64,000 bases of DNA from Copromyces sp. CBS 386.78 (Eukaryota; Ascomycota; Sordariomycetes; Sordariales; Sordariaceae): positions 1 to 64,000 of the forward strand of contig MU839128.1 in the NCBI GenBank assembly GCA_030685235.1, in the 5' to 3' direction. Under the pieces are notes generated by a model, which was given only the letters and a program-made list of their open reading frames with translations, searched no databases and was not told where the DNA came from. A program made the translations under genes and the position numbers. Positions 58,101 to 64,000 of the stretch are shown one piece after another. Within the stretch, counting starts at the first letter, position 1. The number at the start of each line of letters is the position of its first letter.

Positions 58101-61100
58101 TGGAGTTATTGGTTCCCCACCAAACGATATCCTCCGACGTATCTATGTAGCAGAGTTTTTCTCGCTCTCTGTTCACACTCCCATCTTTCAATATGCTTAC
58201 ATCCATCATCCATGTCAGTGTCTTTTGAACGTCCAGTTAGATGTCCATACGAATTTCTGCGCCCCATAGTATCTCTTTGGGCCCAAAAACTGGAGTGGAA
58301 GAGGGACGATAGCGGTTCTAAGTGGGTGAGCAAAATAAGGTGACCCCCATTCCCAAGAAAGACCGGATAAACCAACGACGGGCCCAGATTCGACGAAGGT
58401 GAGGGTTACAGACTAATACGTACAACGGAGTCTTTGTATGGCCTCCACTTCATCCAATCCGTTTCGTTTCAAGATCTCACTTGCCGCCGTTGACTCCGGA
58501 CAGACAGACACACAGACTCCTTACCTAGGCAGAACACGTACGCCTTGTGACCACTCTCACCTTACTCACCGTATGAAAGGAACCTCCCAGAATAGACCAA
58601 TCCTCTCGAATGACTGCTCGAGCGTGCCTCGCATCTTTCCCGAGCGGAGTGTACGGGTAGATTCGGCGCATTTCACACGAGAGCAAGCACCGGGGCGCAA
58701 GAGCACCCACAAGGGTCTCCTCCAGTGCTTTCTTCTCGCCTACGGAATCCACGAACCTGCGTCTCCAAGCGGCAAGCTAACGGGTACGCTATACGCATCG
58801 TACATATGTACCTTATACGTGTCGTGACGAGCTTCGGCCAAGTGTTGCTTGTTGTTCCCCTGGATCTGGGTCCCTCGCCTCCCCTTACATGTCACCCCTT
58901 TTTGCCCGCATATGTCCCCCCATCTTCCGCGTTTCACGATGCCTTCCAAGGCCTCTACCGTTATTTGGATGTTTGGGTGCGGGAGAGGGTCCGGAATGAG
59001 CGGGAGAAGGATGAAGGGGAGTGATCTGAGTGGCTTCCAAGACTGAGATACCCCATCTGAACCGGTCTTGAGTTTGAGTGGGAGAGAGTGGGAGAGGTGA
59101 TGTGAGTGGAAGGCCGGAGGACACTAAGGTAAGGCACCTTGGTCGGACTGCAATGCTGAGAGGGGAACAGAACGGGGAGGGGGGAGCAGAGTGGAAGTTG
59201 AAAGGGGGATTTCTCGCTCTCCTGCCGACATACGTTGATGGAGGAGGTACGGTGCCATTTCAGGGTTCCCCTGGGTAACAAGAAGTCAGCAGTAACGGTA
59301 TATGGCAAACCTCGACTTGTGGACCAACTTGATTGTGTAATGCGCTGTTGTCGTTGTCTGCCTCGGACGTTGCCGTTGCTGTTGTTCAAGGAGTGTCCGA
59401 AGGTAGCAAAGAGTATCTCCGGGCCCGTTTGCGCAAAATCCAAACCAGACAGGTGTCGTCGGACCTGGCCGGGCACAGCCGGGTCAAGGGGACGTTTGTA
59501 TGCCTTTCTGTCTGCCAGTCTGCCTCATAGGCATCAGGTGAGGTCAGGTTACATACTTTCAATAGTAGAGTTAGTTGCCTACCCACCTTGATATTTGGTT
59601 ACCTACCTCACTGTGTAACATCGCGAAGTTCATCAAGGTCACAATATTAGCGTTGCCTGCTGCCGGCAATGTTACTAAGGTACCCTAGGGTCTGGTCGTC
59701 TTCCTTTTTGCCCGTCATTTTGGACGCCTCGGGTCTGATGTGCTGTGCAAATGGCATAAGTAGAAACATGTATGATGGTGTCAGAATAGCGCTTGAAGCA
59801 AAGAATAAGGAAAAGCAAGAAAAAGAGAGAAAAAAGAAAAAAAAAAAAGAAACAAGACGTAAAGCCAATAGGGTAAAGCCACTCGCACCGTTTCAAGCCA
59901 CCCCGTGGCCGTCCCGCCCCTCCTTCTAGGTAACCGTTGTCTCAGCACACTGTCACCGTAGCCCTCAAGCTTCTCTCCAAGCTCCGTGAGGAAACGTTCC
60001 AAAGACAAAAGGATACAAGTACATAAACCAAAACATCGTATCTCATGCAGTAAGGCCTGTGGGGGTTCTGCGGCGACTTCACCAGCGCACCTACATGATA
60101 CGTTTTGTATTCTTCCACTGGAGCCAATCAACAACGTTACTGGCGCCATAGCTCCTCACTTTGTGCCCTCGTCGTGTCCCCAGCTTGCGACCCGGCGACG
60201 TGATGACGCACGTGCTTAGGCACTAGACTGCCTGTTTGTGCCGTTAGCGAGATACGTGCAGCATTGGAAAAGAAAACGGTTGACAGAAAGAACTGAACAA
60301 GACGGAGGGGGAGACTGAGATGCGCACAGCATTGCACTCAGCGGCACTTCCCCAGGCGGCCAGACCTCGATGAGGACTTCAACGGTTGATAATCTCACCC
60401 CGCCCGCCGTTTGTTTTCACAGCTGAGACTGAGAGATCTCTGTTCGGCACCCCTCCCCCACCCTCCGCTGTCGAGATGTTTCTCACAATTCAAGAATCTC
60501 CACCTGCCCCAGCTTCATCTCCGTCCCTCAATCAGGAATGAAGAAAAACACCCGAGAGGTCAGCCGCCTTTTCCTTTTCCTGACTGTCATGGACGTTGAA
60601 GTAGGTGCTATCCCACCCGGTGCGGATCCCGGAGCCTATTCTTGGGAGGAAGAGGGCCAAGCGGGGGCGGAGCTTCCTTTTGCGCACCAGTCGCATTCTC
60701 TCAAACATCGGGCCCCCATCTCCGGTTCGATACATGCCCGTCAGTGACCCTCCTTCGTCGTTCGCCGTGCCTCATCCTACGACTACGGCCCCAACCTCTT
60801 CCGGACAGCGGCGCACTGCACCGATTGCGGATCCAGATTGCGGAACCCACTTGCGGTATATTGTGGATCACCGGGTTGCGGGATTGCGGATTCTCCGCAA
60901 AAAAAGTGCGGCTCGTGGAGGGGATCCCCTGGCCTTCGCTTCTTCTCGTTTGCGGGTTTTTGGCAATGACAGCGGACGGATCCCATCCTCTTCCACCTCG
61001 GAGCAACGGTGCAATCTGCTACGGCATGCACGCTGCCGGCTCTCCTGTCCAATGTTTCAAAGCTTCGCAATCTCTTCATCCACCTTGGTGACCTAGTCTC

Positions 61101-64000
61101 ACTGTCAAGTGTCAAGTCTCAACAAGAAACTGCCGTGCTCGCTGTCCTCTTGCCCACTTCGCGATGCCGGCATCTTCCCGGCACAACCCCGCAGCCGGCC
61201 TCCGAGGGACTGCCTTCGCGGGGCCCTAGTCTCCATCAGCCTGTCCGCATTGAATTGGCTCTCTCCTCGCACGCCCTCCACAGGCAAGCGAATCTGCGAG
61301 TAAGGTCCGGTTACGTCGGCTTCGCTTCGCCCTCTTACGCCAGAGGCCGGAGGCCAGGGAAATACTCAGCATCGAGCCGTGTACATTCGTTCAACTTGCC
61401 ATCCGATGAGACGTCACCTCCCGTTCCTTGAGCTCCAGCGCAAGATCTCCTCGAATTAATGCTCTGACTTTGTGTCAGGTTTGCCGCCGAAGAAGCACCT
61501 ACGAGATTGGCATTTGTTTAGTACCTGATAAGCTTGATAGGTAGAACATTTGATCGACGTTGTGATGGACAGCGGCGCAACGGTTGGGGCTCCCAAGTGC
61601 AGCGTAGCTCCGAAGTGAACTGCAACCCAAAAACAAATTACCAAAGTTGCAGCGGACGTCGAATCGCCCACCTTCGCTTATATAAGTGTTCCATCACCAC
61701 TTCGTCAGTAGCAGTAATCGATATCACTCCGCCGTAGAGCAGTCAGGTCCTGCAGTGCTGCACAAAATTGCGGCTCGCTTACCCTCACATTTTGGCCCGG
61801 TTCATCCTGTCGTGCTTCATGTCGCTGGCGCTGTTGACATCATGGGCTCTTCACCGGTTTCCCATCATAGGTTCCTGCGTAATCATTTACGATTATGCTC
61901 TGTCATCAGCCGGTCGAGCTTGTTGCAGATAGATCCAAGTTAACCTTCTCACCACATAAGGCAATGCTACCAACCTTTTGATGAGGATGGTGTGAGTGGC
62001 CTGGTCTTGCACAGCGTCGGATAGTACCAAGATTGGTGTATCCTTATCAAGCATCGCAATCCCTTAATGGCTTTGGTGTGGTAGGTATGGGATGATGAAT
62101 CGCCTTTGACCTGTTGCGACGTTATAGCAATCACACCATAGCCATTTGGTTAATGGTGTGAACACCCATGTGGTTTAAGTGTCGATGCCGATTTCGCACC
62201 TGGCTCTTCGTACAGCATGCCGAAATATTGTAAACGATGCTATTCGCTTCTTCCCGCTTCCGGTTTGTTTTCTTTTGCGTTCAGGCATGTCCCCTCGTTT
62301 TCGTACACTGTCAACACGATTAGTCGGTTCTTAACATCAACATCAAGCAACGTCTCCCCTGTCAGCTTTCGATAGGTTTTAAGTAACGGACCCCTACATG
62401 ACTATCATCGTAAAGCCCTCCGATGATGAGGTTGTATTGGTATGTAGTCGCAGGTACGACCGTACAGAGCGCTCGCGACAGCACCGTGACGGGGACAACT
62501 TTGCAGGCGAGTTGCCCTTCTGAAGTCCCATATACGAGCTCACGAGGTACCATCGCGGGTTTGGATATGGATTTGGTGCCGCCCAGTCCCTGTTTTGCAT
62601 GTAAGACATAAACTAGTCGATGCTGTGCGTGGCGCGAGGATGGCGAACGAATCTTCAGCACAAAGCACCTTGGTGGTGTCGCCGCATATTTGGAAAGCGC
62701 GGTTTCCTAGACTTGTAATTGTTAGAGTAGCAGACGGAGTCGATTCTCCACACAAAACGGGGAGAAAATGACAAAATTCGAGTTCGTACTTCAACATCGA
62801 ACTCATCCGAGTACGGTACTAATCTTATTCGGCATCTTCTCCACAGGGTATTTCCAATGGCCAACGCAAGCCCCTCACGTTTCTTCTTGTCATTCCTGCC
62901 CCATTTCCCCGCTGGTTCACCACTTTCGTCACACCACCCTGATGAGTTGAGACTTGAGACCCAGACCTAGACGCGCCGTGAGTGGCTGGGGTTCTTGGGT
63001 GCTGACCGCGAACTCATGTGGCCTTCCCGAGATATTGGCACTTAGCGCCGCTCGACAGCGCCAAGTTCGACAGAACCAGGCTTGTGAGATGTCGGTTTGC
63101 GGCATTGATTGAACAGGAAGTCGTGGTCCAGGCCCTGGAAACGACATCTGGGAACTTGTCGGAGAATGTGAAAATGAGCCCCACCGTAAATGCTCCTGTC
63201 ACAGGCACGCCTAGGGGTCCGTTTTGTGAGAAGAATGCGACTTCCGAACCCTGCAAGCCACCCCGCCTGCCCGCCAACAATCACCACCATGAAGCCGTCT
63301 CCATTGAGGAGACGCAAATCCGAGAGAAAAGGGCTAAGCGTGTTGTGGATGGAGAGGTGGGCGGGGCTAGCTTGAGCTCTCGAATCTGCCCTTGAGCGTC
63401 ATGTTGAAGTCCTGCGAGAGGCCTACAGAGTCAGTATTTCGGTGAATGCCCTCAGCAGAAGAGCGACGTTTTGACAAAGGAAAGGGAAGGGTCAAGACAT
63501 CATCAGTTTTCGACATCCAATGTCACCTGCAATTACCTACTGTACGTGTACAGCGCATTAGCGAATGACTTGCTGGGGAGCTGGGATTATTAGCTGTTCT
63601 AGGGACGATGTAACACCCCACGCCCTCTTGACGCGATCTTGCGTTCACAGTTAGCTTGACTAGGCAGGCCAAGCCACGACGATTTCCACTCGATCGAAGG
63701 TCAAGCTTCGGCGACGTAATTGGTGCTCAGCAAAAGGAACGCTGTCTGGATCCAGTATCATGATTTTTGCTGCCTCCAATCGCTGCCGCAAAGGATATGT
63801 AGGCTTAAATTGTACGTATTTCTCGGATGTGTTTTGCTTTCGTGGGTAGGGTGGGGAGGCGCCATGCGGAGGCCGAGTTTGTTGTTGTGATTACTGTGTA
63901 GTGTGTACACGTCGCCTGGGGGCTCATGTCTGGGAGCGGTAACCGAACAGTCAGAAGAGCCAAATAGGAAGGAGGAAGGTTCCTGCTAGAGCGAACCGTT
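55113..64000. other. Gene-poor region to the window end
   Basis: About 8.9 kb with no gene I can defend. The longest frames are 189 codons on the minus strand (55310-55879, with a hydrophobic, Phe-rich start due to a homopolymer) and 163 codons on the plus strand (60605-61096). None shows a domain, a signal of selection or a clear splice pattern. Composition is ordinary and not RIP-like. A-rich tracts occur near 59819-59849. Confidence 0.45.

Overview
This 64-kb window comes from a filamentous ascomycete, most likely Neurospora or a close relative in the Sordariaceae. The evidence is short GT-AG introns with CTAAC-type branch points, intron-containing tRNA-Ser genes, a fungal gene set (GWT1, ROK1, a Clr5-domain protein, a Kin4-like kinase), and two very AT-rich blocks (about 8.97-12.30 kb and 48.63-51.39 kb). 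CpA appears to have been converted to TpA in those blocks, the signature of repeat-induced point mutation (RIP).

Layout. 1-15.4 kb is gene-poor. It holds a 36-bp fragment of a tRNA-Ser 3' end, a 3.3-kb RIP-degraded Fot1/pogo-type DNA transposon with inverted repeats of about 135 bp, a 159-bp TA-flanked MITE-like element, and an intron-containing tRNA-Ser(CGA). 15.5-48.1 kb is the gene-rich core: a conserved fungal protein with acidic and basic tracts, mitochondrial isoleucyl-tRNA synthetase, DEAD-box helicase ROK1, a proline-rich SPRY protein, a Clr5-domain protein, a long Ca2+/H+ exchanger, cytosolic aspartyl-tRNA synthetase, a Kin4-like kinase, and the GPI-anchor inositol acyltransferase GWT1. 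A truncated inverted tRNA-Ser(GCU) copy, an 84-bp tandem repeat and an intact tRNA-Ser(GCU) lie between the kinase and GWT1. 48.6-51.4 kb is the second RIP-degraded element, which overlaps the end of a small ORF. 52.2-53.4 kb has a two-exon hypothetical gene. The rest, to 64 kb, is mostly non-coding as far as I can see and includes a 10-N assembly gap inside low-complexity sequence.

The genes do not form a pathway; this is an ordinary mixed chromosome segment. Two aminoacyl-tRNA synthetases, two tRNA-Ser genes and an rRNA-processing helicase share the window, but nothing suggests they are linked in function.

The most unusual signal is in the Ca2+/H+ exchanger gene. Its reading frame and the conserved spacing of the first exchanger motif are best explained by a 3-nucleotide microexon at 31399-31401, followed by a 16-nucleotide exon. 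Other points for a second look are an apparent one-base phase break at intron 2 of the isoleucyl-tRNA synthetase gene, the two tRNA-Ser fragments that mirror the two intact tRNA-Ser genes, and the TA-flanked MITE-like element.
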